The position numbers and the translations under genes are program-made. The notes below the pieces were generated by a model. That model saw only the letters and a program-made list of their open reading frames with translations, did no database searches and was not told the DNA's origin. A stretch of 32,637 nt of DNA from assembly GCA_024641285.1 (NCBI GenBank), contig JAHEDH010000022.1:1-32637 (forward strand). The letters run 5' to 3'. Origin of the DNA: a bacterium. GTDB lineage: Bacteria > Actinomycetota > Acidimicrobiia > Spongiisociales > ZC4RG35. Shown one piece after another: positions 7,767-16,690 of the stretch; position 1 is the stretch's first letter, and each line of letters opens with the position of its first letter.

Positions 7767-8528
7767 TCACCTTCGGCTGGTAGTGCCACAGGTTGCGTCG
7801 AGGGTGCCCGGAATCTCGTCGCCCCCGGGAGTGAGCTCGTCGTCGAACAGGCCCTCGGCGGTAACGGTGTTCCCGTCGATCGAGATCCCCTCCGACGTGT
7901 TCATACGGAGCGAGATCGAAGGATTCTCGAAGTCGCTGATGTCCTGGATGAAGACCTCGTGGTAGAGGTCGGCTCCCTCGTAGCGACCCTGCCCGGACTC
8001 GTCGCGGATGTTGGCCTGCATCTGGACTGCAGCCCCCTCGTGCTCGCCCCGACTGTCGGAGCTGAATGCGTACACGTCGCTTTGGGTCGCCTCATGCCCG
8101 AAGGCACAGAGGAACGAAGTGAACTCCCACGTCTGATCACCGATCGTCAGCGTGGCGCTGCCCGGATCGATGCGGGAGGCGATCAAGTCCGTGGTCTCCT
8201 GCGTGAGATCGGCTGCTGTGGGATTTCCGCTGATCGCCTGGAAGTCGATCGTGTTCATGTCGATGTTCGCCCAATCGATGGTGGTCAGGTCGACGGTCGC
8301 CCAGTCGACATCGGTCCCGTCCACGACCGAGCCATCAGAGACCGGGGTCGTCGTCTCTGCCGGCGCCGTTGTCGACGGAGTCGAGTCGTTCGGAGCGCCG
8401 GTCGCCACCGTCGTCGGCTCGGGAGCGACCGCGTCATCCGATCCCTCCGCCGCTTCGCCGCCGCCGCAAGCCGCGACAAGAAGCGCAAGTATGCATACGA
8501 GGTATGCGGTCACCGGTGTCTTCTTCAT
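7767..8528 (-). CDS. Lipoprotein with short pentapeptide-type repeats
   Basis: The 253-residue protein has a lipoprotein signal peptide ending LLVAAC (Cys21 lipidated), so it should sit on the outer face of the membrane. A Thr/Pro/Ala-rich linker (about 30-66) leads to five contiguous five-residue repeats at 74-98: VDWAT, VDLTT, IDWAN, IDMNT, IDFQA, resembling one face-set of a pentapeptide-repeat helix. The rest (100-253) contains two cysteines and resembles a small beta domain that I do not recognise. A strong GGGAGGAG site precedes the ATG. It is convergent with purU, with 39 nt between. Function unknown. Confidence 0.85.
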   Translation of the reverse strand: MKKTPVTAYLVCILALLVAACGGGEAAEGSDDAVAPEPTTVATGAPNDSTPSTTAPAETTTPVSDGSVVDGTDVDWATVDLTTIDWANIDMNTIDFQAISGNPTAADLTQETTDLIASRIDPGSATLTIGDQTWEFTSFLCAFGHEATQSDVYAFSSDSRGEHEGAAVQMQANIRDESGQGRYEGADLYHEVFIQDISDFENPSISLRMNTSEGISIDGNTVTAEGLFDDELTPGGDEIPGTLDATCGTTSRR

Positions 8529-8708
8529 GGGTCTCTCCTCCCGTGACTGCCGTGAGCCGGAATCGGCTCTGGAACACCCTATCGATCATCGGACCGACGT
8601 GCAGATACAACCTCTCCGATCCGATTCGACAGTCATCGATCTCGGCGGGACCGTGCCACCGACCGGCCCATCACGAGCTCGGGAAGGGTGCGACCACACG
8701 CGGGCACT

Positions 8709-8996
8709 TCAGGAGGAGTGCGACCGGAGGTGGGCCTTCATCCCCTGCGGGGCGCGTGCGATCCTGCCGCACTCCGGGCATGTGAGTGCGAGAGCGCCGT
8801 AGCGCTCGAGCGCCTCCTCCTGGCTGAGGTCGGCCCGAGATGTTCGTTTCGAGCCCGAGCCCTTCTTGGCGCCGTTCGGCGAAGACTTCCCGGCTCCCCG
8901 ACCGAGCACGGCGAGAGCCTCGTCGATCAGATCGATCTGGCGTTGGAGTGCCCGTCGCTCCGATTGGAGCGCTTCACGAGCGTCTGCAATGGACAT
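8709..8996 (-). CDS. Small protein with coiled coil and C2H2 zinc finger
   Basis: The 95-residue protein has an N-terminal helix likely to form a coiled coil (about 5-33), a basic Gly/Ser/Lys-rich linker (33-52) and a C-terminal finger: Cys73-x2-Cys76-x12-His89-x3-His93, the spacing of a classical C2H2 zinc finger. GGAAGGAAG precedes the ATG. Such fingers are scarce in bacteria; a nucleic-acid-binding role is a guess. The 180 nt between it and the next gene downstream on the same strand (lipoprotein at 8528) hold nothing I recognise. Confidence 0.7.
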   Translation of the reverse strand: MSIADAREALQSERRALQRQIDLIDEALAVLGRGAGKSSPNGAKKGSGSKRTSRADLSQEEALERYGALALTCPECGRIARAPQGMKAHLRSHSS

Positions 8997-9022
8997 CGAA
9001 GCTTCCTTCCGTCAGCCCGAAT

Positions 9023-10078
9023 CTACTCGTATCCACCCCTTCGACTCTCCGAGAGGGGCTCCAGAGGCTCGAGACCGGAGCGATCTCGACCGCTGGGCTG
9101 CACGGGCCGGAAGGCCGCCGAGACGTCGGGCGACTCGGTGCGGAGTTCGAGCGCCGTCAGCACGCGAGCCTTCAAGGGATCGAGCCATCCGGCGGAGATG
9201 AGACCGTTCTCGATCAGATACTGCTCGGAACCGACGAAACCGTAGGTCCGCTCGTGTACCGCCCCGCCGCCGGTTCGGGTCGCCAGCACCACCGGGAAGG
9301 ACGATGCGGCATCCACCAGCACGGGGGCGAGGACTTCTGGAACGTGCCCGACTCCCATCCCCTGCACGACCAGGCCGTCGATGCCGGCACCGACGACCGC
9401 ACGCCACGTGTCGACGTCGGGTTCCATCGTCGCAGCGAGCACCGGCACACGCACCGACGATCGCACGGGGTCGACTCGTTGGAAGCGGCAGCGGGTCCGG
9501 TCGATCACCACAGGGGATCCCTCTTGAAACCACCCGACGGGCCCATGAGGCAACGAACTGAACGCATCGGGTCGCGACGCATGACGTTTCTGGACTCTCG
9601 CCGCCGCGTGAATCGTGTCGTTCATCACGACCGTCACTCCGAGACCCACCATCTCTGCAGACGCGGCACAGTGAACGGCCGCAAACAGATTGGCAGGGCC
9701 ATCCGCTCCCGGCAGTGTCGGGTTCCTCATCGCTCCGGTCACCACAACCGGCTGTTCGAGATCCGCCAGCAGCAACTCCAGAGCGAATGCCGTCTCATCG
9801 ATCGTGTCGGTCCCCTGGACGACCACGACACCATCGGATCCTCGAGCGAGGTCCTCCCGGATTGCCGACGCCACGTTCACGAGATCCGAGAACGTCAGAT
9901 TCGCGCCGGGAAGACGCACAACGGATCTGGCCACGATCGACGGGCCGTCACGCAGTTGCGGAACCGCCTCGAGCAACTCGTCGGCGCCGAGGGTCGGCGT
10001 CACGCCTCCCGTTCCGGTCATCGAAATCGTGCCGCCCAAGGTGAGCACCGCGACCTGACCGGTCACAGCTGCGACCAA
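9023..10078 (-). CDS. ansA: L-asparaginase family protein
   Basis: Asparaginases hydrolyse L-asparagine to aspartate and ammonia. The protein (351 residues) shows both family signatures: LTLGGTISM with the nucleophile-type Thr17, and VVQGTDTIDE with the second catalytic Thr90-Asp91. A further VVTGAMRNP segment carries the conserved GAM. There is no signal peptide, so it is probably cytoplasmic. The start is uncertain: TTG at 10078 lies 9 nt after the livF stop, and GTG codons follow at 10066 and 10048. Its place at the end of a livHMKGF series suggests that the transporter brings in an amide or amino acid that it degrades. Other amidohydrolases of this fold cannot be excluded as to substrate. 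Confidence 0.9.
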   Translation of the reverse strand: MVAAVTGQVAVLTLGGTISMTGTGGVTPTLGADELLEAVPQLRDGPSIVARSVVRLPGANLTFSDLVNVASAIREDLARGSDGVVVVQGTDTIDETAFALELLLADLEQPVVVTGAMRNPTLPGADGPANLFAAVHCAASAEMVGLGVTVVMNDTIHAAARVQKRHASRPDAFSSLPHGPVGWFQEGSPVVIDRTRCRFQRVDPVRSSVRVPVLAATMEPDVDTWRAVVGAGIDGLVVQGMGVGHVPEVLAPVLVDAASSFPVVLATRTGGGAVHERTYGFVGSEQYLIENGLISAGWLDPLKARVLTALELRTESPDVSAAFRPVQPSGRDRSGLEPLEPLSESRRGGYE

Positions 10079-10087
10079 TGGCTCTGC

Positions 10088-10798
10088 TCAGACACCCAGA
10101 TAGCTCCGCTTCACCTCGTCGTCGTTCTCGAGCGCCTCCGGGAGGCCAGACCAGACGATCACCCCGTGCGGCCCCATGATGACGATCCGGTCTGCCAGCG
10201 ACAGCGCCAGACCGAGGTTCTGCTCGACGAGCAGGATCGACAGGCCTGGCCCTTTCAGCGATCGCATCGTTTCCTTGATCGTCCCGATAACGATCGGGGC
10301 GAGCCCCTCGGATGGCTCATCCATGAGGAGCAGCCTGGGGTTGGTCATCAGTGCACGACCGATTGCGAGCATCTGCTGTTCGCCACCGGACAGGTTGCTC
10401 GCAAACGACTCGCAGCGTTCTTCGAGTCGTGGGAAGAACTCGAAGACCCGCTCGAGGGTCCAGGAATCGGCGTCGTGGCGTGGCGCACGCGCAATGACCT
10501 CGAGATTCTCGATCACGGTCAGGCTCCCGAACACGTGACGACCCTGAGGGACGAGGCCGACTCCGAGCCTGGCCACTTCATAGCTCTCCAGCGTGACCAG
10601 GTCGTTTTCGTAGAACCTGATCGCACCCCCTCGAACCTCGGGGGGGCGCATCCCGGCTATCGCCCGGACCATGGTCGTCTTGCCCATGCCGTTCCGACCG
10701 AGCACGGAAACGACCTCACCTTCTCCGACTTCGAGATGCAGCCCCCGAATGATCGGCGCCGTGCCGTACGAGCAATGAAGATCTTCGATCACCAACAT
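10088..10798 (-). CDS. livF: Branched-chain amino acid-type ABC transporter ATPase (LivF)
   Basis: This ATPase subunit powers uptake. It has Walker A GRNGMGKTT (34-42), a Q-loop region, the signature LSGGEQQ, Walker B LLLMDEPSEGLAP, and the H-loop segment ending LLVEQN, which is typical of LivF. Its 236 residues are the usual length. Start and the livG stop share one base (TGATG), so the two are translationally coupled. Confidence 0.95.
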   Translation of the reverse strand: MLVIEDLHCSYGTAPIIRGLHLEVGEGEVVSVLGRNGMGKTTMVRAIAGMRPPEVRGGAIRFYENDLVTLESYEVARLGVGLVPQGRHVFGSLTVIENLEVIARAPRHDADSWTLERVFEFFPRLEERCESFASNLSGGEQQMLAIGRALMTNPRLLLMDEPSEGLAPIVIGTIKETMRSLKGPGLSILLVEQNLGLALSLADRIVIMGPHGVIVWSGLPEALENDDEVKRSYLGV

Positions 10799-11553
10799 CA
10801 GTCGGACCTCAGATACACCGCTTGGACCCGATCGTCTGCGCGGATCGATTCGGGGTCGCCCTCGGCGATGACCTGTCCGTTGTCCAGGACGAGAACATGG
10901 TCGACCAACTCGAGCGCGATCTCCATGTCGTGCTCGATCAGCACGATGGTGAGGTCCCGCGACAACCCCTCGACGAGGTCTCGCATGAGTCGGCGCTCGG
11001 CTGCAGACAGCCCGGCTGCCGGCTCGTCGAGCAGCAGGATTTCGGGCTCGGTTGCCAACGCCAAGGCGATCTCGAGCTGACGCTGCTCGCCATGCGAGAG
11101 CTCCGAGACGACCGTGTGGCGTTCAGCCGAGAGATGGAGCTGATCGAGAACGCTCGTGATCCGCTCATCGATCCACCCCTTGATTCGGAGGGGACGCCAG
11201 CACGCGAAGCGCGACCGCGCCCTGGCTTGAGCGGCAATGGACAGATTCTCCTCCACCGTGAGCGCCTGGAAGAGCTCTGTGACCTGATAGGTCCGACCCA
11301 ATCCGCTCTGGGCGTTCTTGTACGGGGTGGATCGAGAGGTGTCCGCTCCGAAGAGGTGCACCCGACCCGTGGTCGGGTGCACCTCTCCCGAGATCGTCTT
11401 GAACAGCGTGGTCTTCCCCGCTCCATTGGGCCCGATCACGGCCCATCTGGCTCCACGCTCCACCTGGAGCGAGACACCGCTGACAGCTGTCACCCCGCCG
11501 AAGCGGACCGTGACATCGTCGACGTGGAGGATCGGAGCGACCGCTGTCGTCAT
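10798..11553 (-). CDS. livG: Branched-chain amino acid-type ABC transporter ATPase (LivG)
   Basis: The second ATPase subunit, 251 residues, has Walker A GPNGAGKTT (41-49), a signature of LSHGEQ in place of the more usual LSGGQ, Walker B ILLLDEPAAGL, and the H-loop LIEHDM typical of LivG. It starts 3 nt after the livK stop and overlaps livF by one base. A perfect 16-bp hairpin lies inside its coding region at 11352-11386. Confidence 0.95.
   Translation of the reverse strand: MTTAVAPILHVDDVTVRFGGVTAVSGVSLQVERGARWAVIGPNGAGKTTLFKTISGEVHPTTGRVHLFGADTSRSTPYKNAQSGLGRTYQVTELFQALTVEENLSIAAQARARSRFACWRPLRIKGWIDERITSVLDQLHLSAERHTVVSELSHGEQRQLEIALALATEPEILLLDEPAAGLSAAERRLMRDLVEGLSRDLTIVLIEHDMEIALELVDHVLVLDNGQVIAEGDPESIRADDRVQAVYLRSD
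11352..11386 (-). other. Perfect 16-bp inverted repeat inside livG
   Basis: The arms at 11352-11367 and 11371-11386 are exact reverse complements and leave a 3-nt loop (11368-11370). In mRNA they would form a very stable hairpin around the codons for VHPTTGRVHL. Part of the symmetry comes from the repeated Val-His, but a perfect 16-bp stem is more than this requires. Confidence 0.7.
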
Positions 11554-11556
11554 CCA

Positions 11557-12921
11557 TCAGCCTCCGGCGTTGCCTTGGAACTCACGTGAGTACACCGGCT
11601 GCTGGAGATACTCATCCGCGGACTTCGGCCAGAACTGGTCGATGTCGTTGTATGTGTCGATCACGACGTTCCAGACCCGCCCGTCGTCACGAACGACGAC
11701 CTGGCGGATGTAGATGTCGTAGATCGGGTTGCCGTAGTCGTCCAGGACGGACGGCCCGAACGGCGTGAGCAGCTCCAGGCCCTTCATGGTCTCCAGCGCC
11801 GCCGCCTTGTCCGACAGATCGCCGTTCATCGCCTGAATCGTCTCGTCGATGTATTGGGCCGCCGTCCAGGTCGCTGCCGCGTAGTACGACGGCAACCGCC
11901 CGGTGGCAGCATCGAAGAGCTCCACGAACTCTTGGGTCTCGGGTGCATCCCGGCCCTCCGCCCAGTGGCCGGATGAGATGAGGCCTTCCACCTGGTCGAC
12001 CGGCACGTTGCGGATGTTCGACACGTCCGCGGTGACCTCACCGGCGAGGATCGGGATCTGTTCCTTCAGGCCGAAGTCAGACCAGTTCTGGAAGAAGTCG
12101 CTCACGCTGGCCCCGACCTGGAGCACGAACACGGCGTCAGGGTCGAAGCCCGACAGCTGAGTGACGTAGGTTCCGAGGTCGGTCGATCCGAGCGGATTCC
12201 ACAGTTGCTCCGAAGCAGCGACAGTGCCGCCGGCCTCGGTGAAGACCTGCGTGAACCCGCCACACATCTCCCAGCCGAAGGCGTAGTCGGTGCACATCGA
12301 AGCGACATCGGTGTAACCGTTGTCGAACGCCCACTGTCCGAGCACGTGCGATGTCTGGCTGGAGGTCCACCCGCCGGCGCGAATGAAGTTCGGGAACGGA
12401 TTGCGCTGGGTCATGTCGTCTGCGGAACCGATCGGAGACATGAAGATCACGTCCTCGTTGTCCTTGAGGCGATCGGCCAGCGCAAAGGTCACGTTGGCGA
12501 GGAGCTCACCCACGATGATCTGGGCGCCGTAGTTCTGGACCAGCTCGTCGACCTTCTGCAACGCCGTATCGGGGTTGCCGCCGGTGTCCTCGACACGGAA
12601 CTCGACGGTGCATCCGGCGATCTCGGTCGAGTGGTTGGCCCAGTACAGCTCGAATCCATCCTTGGCGTCGGTCCCGGAAGCTGCGAGGCCGCCGGTCAGC
12701 GGCTGGAGGACACCGACACGAATCGGCTCGTCACATCCTTCGGCCATCGCCTCCGTCGTCTCGGCGGCGCCTGCGGTCGTCGTCGTGGCATCGACACTTC
12801 CCGAGGTGGTCGCCGTAGCCGCTGCGGTCGTGGTCGTGTCGTCCCCGGCGTCGGGAGCCGAGCACGCTGCTGCAACCATTGCCATGATCGATATCAGTAT
12901 CACGAAACGGATTCGTCTCAT
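11557..12921 (-). CDS. livK: ABC transporter substrate-binding lipoprotein (LivK/amide-binding family)
   Basis: The 454-residue solute receptor has a lipoprotein signal peptide ending VAAAC (Cys20), a Thr/Ala-rich tether (24-58) and a type I periplasmic-binding fold starting IRVGVLQPLTGGLAASG, typical of the branched-chain amino acid/amide/urea-binding group. ISPIGSADD-like and YYAAATWTAAQ segments are as expected. It is anchored outside the membrane and hands substrate to LivH/LivM. The ATG has a strong GGAGAGAAGGAGAG region upstream. The ligand cannot be predicted; the asparaginase downstream hints at an amino acid amide. Confidence 0.93.
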   Translation of the reverse strand: MRRIRFVILISIMAMVAAACSAPDAGDDTTTTAAATATTSGSVDATTTTAGAAETTEAMAEGCDEPIRVGVLQPLTGGLAASGTDAKDGFELYWANHSTEIAGCTVEFRVEDTGGNPDTALQKVDELVQNYGAQIIVGELLANVTFALADRLKDNEDVIFMSPIGSADDMTQRNPFPNFIRAGGWTSSQTSHVLGQWAFDNGYTDVASMCTDYAFGWEMCGGFTQVFTEAGGTVAASEQLWNPLGSTDLGTYVTQLSGFDPDAVFVLQVGASVSDFFQNWSDFGLKEQIPILAGEVTADVSNIRNVPVDQVEGLISSGHWAEGRDAPETQEFVELFDAATGRLPSYYAAATWTAAQYIDETIQAMNGDLSDKAAALETMKGLELLTPFGPSVLDDYGNPIYDIYIRQVVVRDDGRVWNVVIDTYNDIDQFWPKSADEYLQQPVYSREFQGNAGG

Positions 12922-12942
12922 TGTCTCTCCTTCTCTCCTGGG

Positions 12943-13950
12943 TCAGGGCCCAGCTGTTCGGTTGCTCGAGGTCAGTACAGGTTCTTGGCTCACAGGAGCA
13001 TCGTTGCGGTGGAGCCACTTGTTCCACCCGTCGGAGATGGCGCCGACCAACCCTCGGCGGGCGAACAGCACCACCACGATGAAGAGCGTCCCCATCAATG
13101 TGGGCCAGCGCGAGACGTAGATGCTCACGACGTTCTGGACGAACACGATGATGAAGGCACCGATCATCGGTCCGACGAGTGTCCCGATCCCGCCGAGAAT
13201 GGCTTCCAGCACGCCGATGGCCGACGCAGCCAGGATCACGGTCGACGGGCTGATGAATCCATTCAGATACACCAGGAGGATGCCCGACACCGTGGCGAAG
13301 AAGCCGGCGATGAGAAACACGTAGAGCTTCTGGCCCGTCGTGTTGTACCCGAGCATGCGCATCCGCGTCTCGCTCTCGCGCAAGCCCTTCAGCGAGGTGC
13401 CGAAGGGCGAATTCACGACGATCCCGAGAAGGGCCCAGCACAGCACCACGACGACGAGTGTGAGGTAGTAGTACTGCCAGTAGAGCTCGACGGCGGGCGG
13501 CCGGGGTATCCCGGTCAGGCCGTTCTCCGCGCCGGTGATCCGGAACAGTCGGATCGAGAGACCCCAGACGATCATCCCCTGAGCCAGCGTGACCATGATG
13601 AAATAGACGCCATCGGACCGCATTGCCATCACGCCGAAGATCAGAGCGGCGGTCATGCCGGCGAGAAAGCCGACGGCGATCTGTGCCGTGAACCCGGCGC
13701 CGGCTTTCGACGCCATGTAGCCGACGCCGTATGCGGCGGTACCGGACACACCGGCATGACCGAGCGTGATGAGTCCCGCATAGCCTCCCAGCAGGTCGAT
13801 GCTCTGGGCGAAGAGGCCGGCGATGAGCGCAAGGGAGATCAGCCCGATCACGAAGCGGTCGAAGATGTACGGAGCCGCAACGCCGAGTCCGATCCCTGCT
13901 GCTGCGAGCCCCAGTTTCACGCGTGCGGTGAGCGAGAGGGATCGCAACAT
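12943..13950 (-). CDS. livM: Branched-chain amino acid-type ABC transporter permease (LivM)
   Basis: This integral membrane subunit of about 335 residues has 8-10 hydrophobic segments and the LivM landmarks LLGGYAGLITLGHAG near the N-terminus, the EAA-type loop LKGLRESETRMRMLGYN, and GGIGTLVGPMIGAF. ATG at 13950 shares a base with the livH stop (TGATG); a GTG one codon earlier (13953) would make a GTGA overlap instead. Either way it is coupled to livH. Confidence 0.94.
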   Translation of the reverse strand: MLRSLSLTARVKLGLAAAGIGLGVAAPYIFDRFVIGLISLALIAGLFAQSIDLLGGYAGLITLGHAGVSGTAAYGVGYMASKAGAGFTAQIAVGFLAGMTAALIFGVMAMRSDGVYFIMVTLAQGMIVWGLSIRLFRITGAENGLTGIPRPPAVELYWQYYYLTLVVVVLCWALLGIVVNSPFGTSLKGLRESETRMRMLGYNTTGQKLYVFLIAGFFATVSGILLVYLNGFISPSTVILAASAIGVLEAILGGIGTLVGPMIGAFIIVFVQNVVSIYVSRWPTLMGTLFIVVVLFARRGLVGAISDGWNKWLHRNDAPVSQEPVLTSSNRTAGP

Positions 13951-14957
13951 CACTTACGCCCCAGAAGGCCTCGCGGGCGAAGAACGAGGATGATCGCCAT
14001 GGGCGCGAACAAGGTGAAGAACGACAGCTCGGGGATCAACGCCTTTCCGAACGAGTCGATCAGACCGACGATCACGACGCCGAGCGCGGCCCCCTTCAGG
14101 CTTCCAAGACCACCGATGATGACGACGGCGAGAGCGAAGAGGAGGACCTCGAAGTCCTGTCCGGGGAGCAGCGTGAGGAACGCGCCGCCGATCACCCCGG
14201 CGAATCCCGCCAGGAAGGCTCCGAACATGAAGGCACCGGTGAACACCGCCTTGATGTTGATACCGAGTGCTGCGACGGTCTCGCGGTCATCCACTCCGGC
14301 CCGAACCATCGCTCCCCACCGTGTCTTCTTCTCGACCCAGAACAGGATCGCGCCGACGACAACTGCACAGGCGATGACGAACAGGCGGTACCGGGGATAG
14401 ATGAACCCGCCGATGTTCAATGCGCCGTTGAGGAAGTCCGGCTTCGGGATCGGCGTGGGGTCACCTCCCCATATGGCCAGGGACAAGTCGCCGAGGACGA
14501 AGGTCAGTCCGATCGTGAGCAGGACCTCCGGCTTCTCGAGGCCGCGGATCGGACGGAGGAGCACGCGTTCGGTCACCAGGCCCAACAGCATGATCGAGAC
14601 TGCCGATACGAGCATCGCGAAGAAGAAGTTGCCCGTCGCACGGACGACGGAGATCCCGATGTAGCCGCCGACGAGATAGAAGCCTCCATGCGCGAGGTTG
14701 GTGATCCGCATGAGACCGAAGATCAACGTGAATCCGCTGGCGAGGAAGAACAGCACTGCGCCGAAGCTGAGTCCGTTGAGCGCCTGCGCCAGGAACGCGG
14801 TGCCGGTCATCTGAGTGAGGATCCACCAGACCAACAGCGCCAGCGCGACGATCGAACCGCCCCACCACAACCATCGCGACGTCGGCGCGTCGGATCGGCT
14901 CGCGTCGAATGCCGGCTCGGACGTCGGTGGCACCGCGGATTTCAGACCGTCTGTCAT
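13950..14957 (-). CDS. livH: Branched-chain amino acid-type ABC transporter permease (LivH)
   Basis: This 335-residue permease starts with a hydrophilic stretch of about 27 residues, then hydrophobic helices and the LivH motifs NGLSFGAVLFFLASGFTLIF, LAHGGFYLVGGY, the cytosolic loop VRAGVDDRETVAALGIN, and GGLGSLKGAALG. It is the first liv gene; the order H-M-K-G-F differs from the more familiar K-H-M-G-F. No Shine-Dalgarno sequence is seen before the ATG; an AT-rich stretch (14957-14975) lies directly upstream. Confidence 0.94.
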   Translation of the reverse strand: MTDGLKSAVPPTSEPAFDASRSDAPTSRWLWWGGSIVALALLVWWILTQMTGTAFLAQALNGLSFGAVLFFLASGFTLIFGLMRITNLAHGGFYLVGGYIGISVVRATGNFFFAMLVSAVSIMLLGLVTERVLLRPIRGLEKPEVLLTIGLTFVLGDLSLAIWGGDPTPIPKPDFLNGALNIGGFIYPRYRLFVIACAVVVGAILFWVEKKTRWGAMVRAGVDDRETVAALGINIKAVFTGAFMFGAFLAGFAGVIGGAFLTLLPGQDFEVLLFALAVVIIGGLGSLKGAALGVVIVGLIDSFGKALIPELSFFTLFAPMAIILVLRPRGLLGRK

Positions 14958-14975
14958 CGATATTGCACGATATAG
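14957..14975 (-). promoter_or_regulatory. AT-rich promoter/operator candidate of the liv genes
   Basis: In a GC-rich neighbourhood, CGATAT occurs twice 10 bp apart (CGATAT-TGCA-CGATATAG) directly before the livH ATG. Read toward livH it gives CTATATCGTG, a possible -10. A direct repeat with a one-turn period is also a possible regulator site. Weak evidence. Confidence 0.3.
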
Positions 14976-15052
14976 GGCCTACCGGATGCTTGACGGCGAT
15001 ACTGCCAATGGATTGCGAACACGAACGCAGACCGACACGGCTTCGGTCGGAA

Positions 15053-16690
15053 TCAGTCCAATTCGGCGAGGGCCTCCGCCGCATGCACGGGCCGCCACCA
15101 CGCCTCCACGCCATGGTCGCCGGCGATCACGCCGGCGGCGTTGTATCCGGGCTGGCCGTGAAAGCTTCCTCCTGGGTGCTGTGACGCCCCGCACAGATAG
15201 AGGGCTTCGATCGCCGTCCGGTAACCCGGCATCGCTGCCGTCGGCCGATTCCACTGCCAGTTGTCTGGATGGAAGCTGCCGTGGTGACGATCACCGCCTC
15301 GCATCGAGATCACTCTTCGTTCGGTGGCGTCGGGCGAGTGGCTCGTGATCGCGAGCGTCGCATCCTCGATGTTCGGCGCGTACGTCCGGTAGGTGCGAAC
15401 CATGGCGTCCACTCGGTCGCGAACGGCCGCGGAGTCCCAGCCGCCCCGCGTCGGCGGACCGGGCACGAAGTGCCAGCCGAAGGTGGTGTGCCTGCCGCTC
15501 GGCGCCTGGCTCGGATCGTGGATCGTCGGTATCGAGGAATGGATGGGACCGTCGGCGACGTTGCGGGCGGCGTTCACGGCTCTCATGTGGGCGACCAGGT
15601 CGTCCGACGTCTCGTATCCCAGAGCGAGATTGAGCGCTGCCGGCGCATCGGGGTTGTACGCCTCGGCCGTCAATCGCGGTCTGTCGGAGAGCGCCCAATG
15701 CACCCCGAACAGGGCCTCCTCGAGCCACCGGTACTGGGCGAGGTCGTCACGCAACCCCGAGTCGAGATGCTCCCCACCCACCAGTTCGAGCATGGTGATC
15801 GGTGCCGGTGCAGAACTGGCCACGAATCCGCTGGTGTCGATTCGGCGGCCATCTGCGAGCTCGACGCCGGTCGCTCGGCCATTGTCGACCACGACTCGTT
15901 CCACCCGGGCGTTGGTGAGAATCATCCCACCGGCGGCGAGGAGCGATGATGCGATCGCCTTCGCGACCTCGTAGGTCCCTCCTTCCACCATTCGCCCCTG
16001 GTGGGAGTTGGCGAGGGCGAGCGCGGCAATCGAGCCGATGCCGGGAACGTCGAGATTCGGCAGGTAGCCCCGGACCGACACATTGAACAAGATGAGACTC
16101 CTCAGAGCCTCGTTCTCGAATGCCCCGCGGACCACTTCGAGCGGGGATCGACGGTCGAGCTCGAGATAGCGCCTCCCGAGGCGGCTCCGGCCCAGCAGAT
16201 CTTGGAGCTGTTCTGGGGGCATCGGCTCGCTGAACCGCAAGGGCGTGTCAACCCGTCTGGTCAACTCGGAGAACTCTTCGTGGAGCTCTCGGTACGCCGC
16301 CGCGTCGCTTCGGGACAGCTTTGCGATCTCATCGAGCGACCGATCGAGATCCGAATACGTCACCAGTACCCGCTCGCCCCCATCGAAGGGCAGCGCGTTC
16401 TGAACAGGCGGATAGATCGACCGGACGCCGAACCTCCCGAGCTCGAGGTCGTTCCACACGGCGTACTCGGGGGTCCACCTCACGAAATACGCGTGAAGGT
16501 TGTGCCGGAAGAATGGAAGGGTGATCTCGTCTGTCGTGGTTCCGCCACCGATGCGGTCGGAGGCCTCGCACACGACCACTTTCATGCCTGCGCGGGCGAG
16601 GTACGCAGCGCAGATCAGAGCGTTGTGCCCGCCACCTACGAAGATCCCGTCGACGTCGTCCGGTATGGCGATGTCTCTGACCTCGGTCAT
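15053..16690 (-). CDS. FAD-dependent oxidoreductase, phytoene desaturase/PYROXD2-like
   Basis: The 545-residue flavoprotein has an N-terminal dinucleotide-binding motif (IFVGGGHNALICAAYLARAG, about 16-35, with the acidic Glu45 at the end of the second strand, then DRIGGG). The C-terminus has the second FAD contact LYLCGASQHPGGSFHGQPGYNAAGV (in part), as in amine-oxidase/CrtI-like enzymes, and best fits the PYROXD2-type branch. I chose ATG at 16690, which makes an ATGA overlap with the preceding dehydrogenase stop; the longer frame begins with TTG. Substrate unknown; carotenoid synthesis is unlikely since no other crt genes are near. It probably oxidises a product of the adjoining alcohol dehydrogenase pathway. 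Confidence 0.88.
   Translation of the reverse strand: MTEVRDIAIPDDVDGIFVGGGHNALICAAYLARAGMKVVVCEASDRIGGGTTTDEITLPFFRHNLHAYFVRWTPEYAVWNDLELGRFGVRSIYPPVQNALPFDGGERVLVTYSDLDRSLDEIAKLSRSDAAAYRELHEEFSELTRRVDTPLRFSEPMPPEQLQDLLGRSRLGRRYLELDRRSPLEVVRGAFENEALRSLILFNVSVRGYLPNLDVPGIGSIAALALANSHQGRMVEGGTYEVAKAIASSLLAAGGMILTNARVERVVVDNGRATGVELADGRRIDTSGFVASSAPAPITMLELVGGEHLDSGLRDDLAQYRWLEEALFGVHWALSDRPRLTAEAYNPDAPAALNLALGYETSDDLVAHMRAVNAARNVADGPIHSSIPTIHDPSQAPSGRHTTFGWHFVPGPPTRGGWDSAAVRDRVDAMVRTYRTYAPNIEDATLAITSHSPDATERRVISMRGGDRHHGSFHPDNWQWNRPTAAMPGYRTAIEALYLCGASQHPGGSFHGQPGYNAAGVIAGDHGVEAWWRPVHAAEALAELD

Noticed and set aside
8840-11080. Long plus-strand frame of 746 codons
   Set aside because: It is antisense to the asparaginase and livF/livG genes, whose domains are clear; long antisense frames are usual in GC-rich DNA.
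12205-14400. Long plus-strand frame of 731 codons
   Set aside because: It is antisense to livK, livM and livH and has no recognisable domain.
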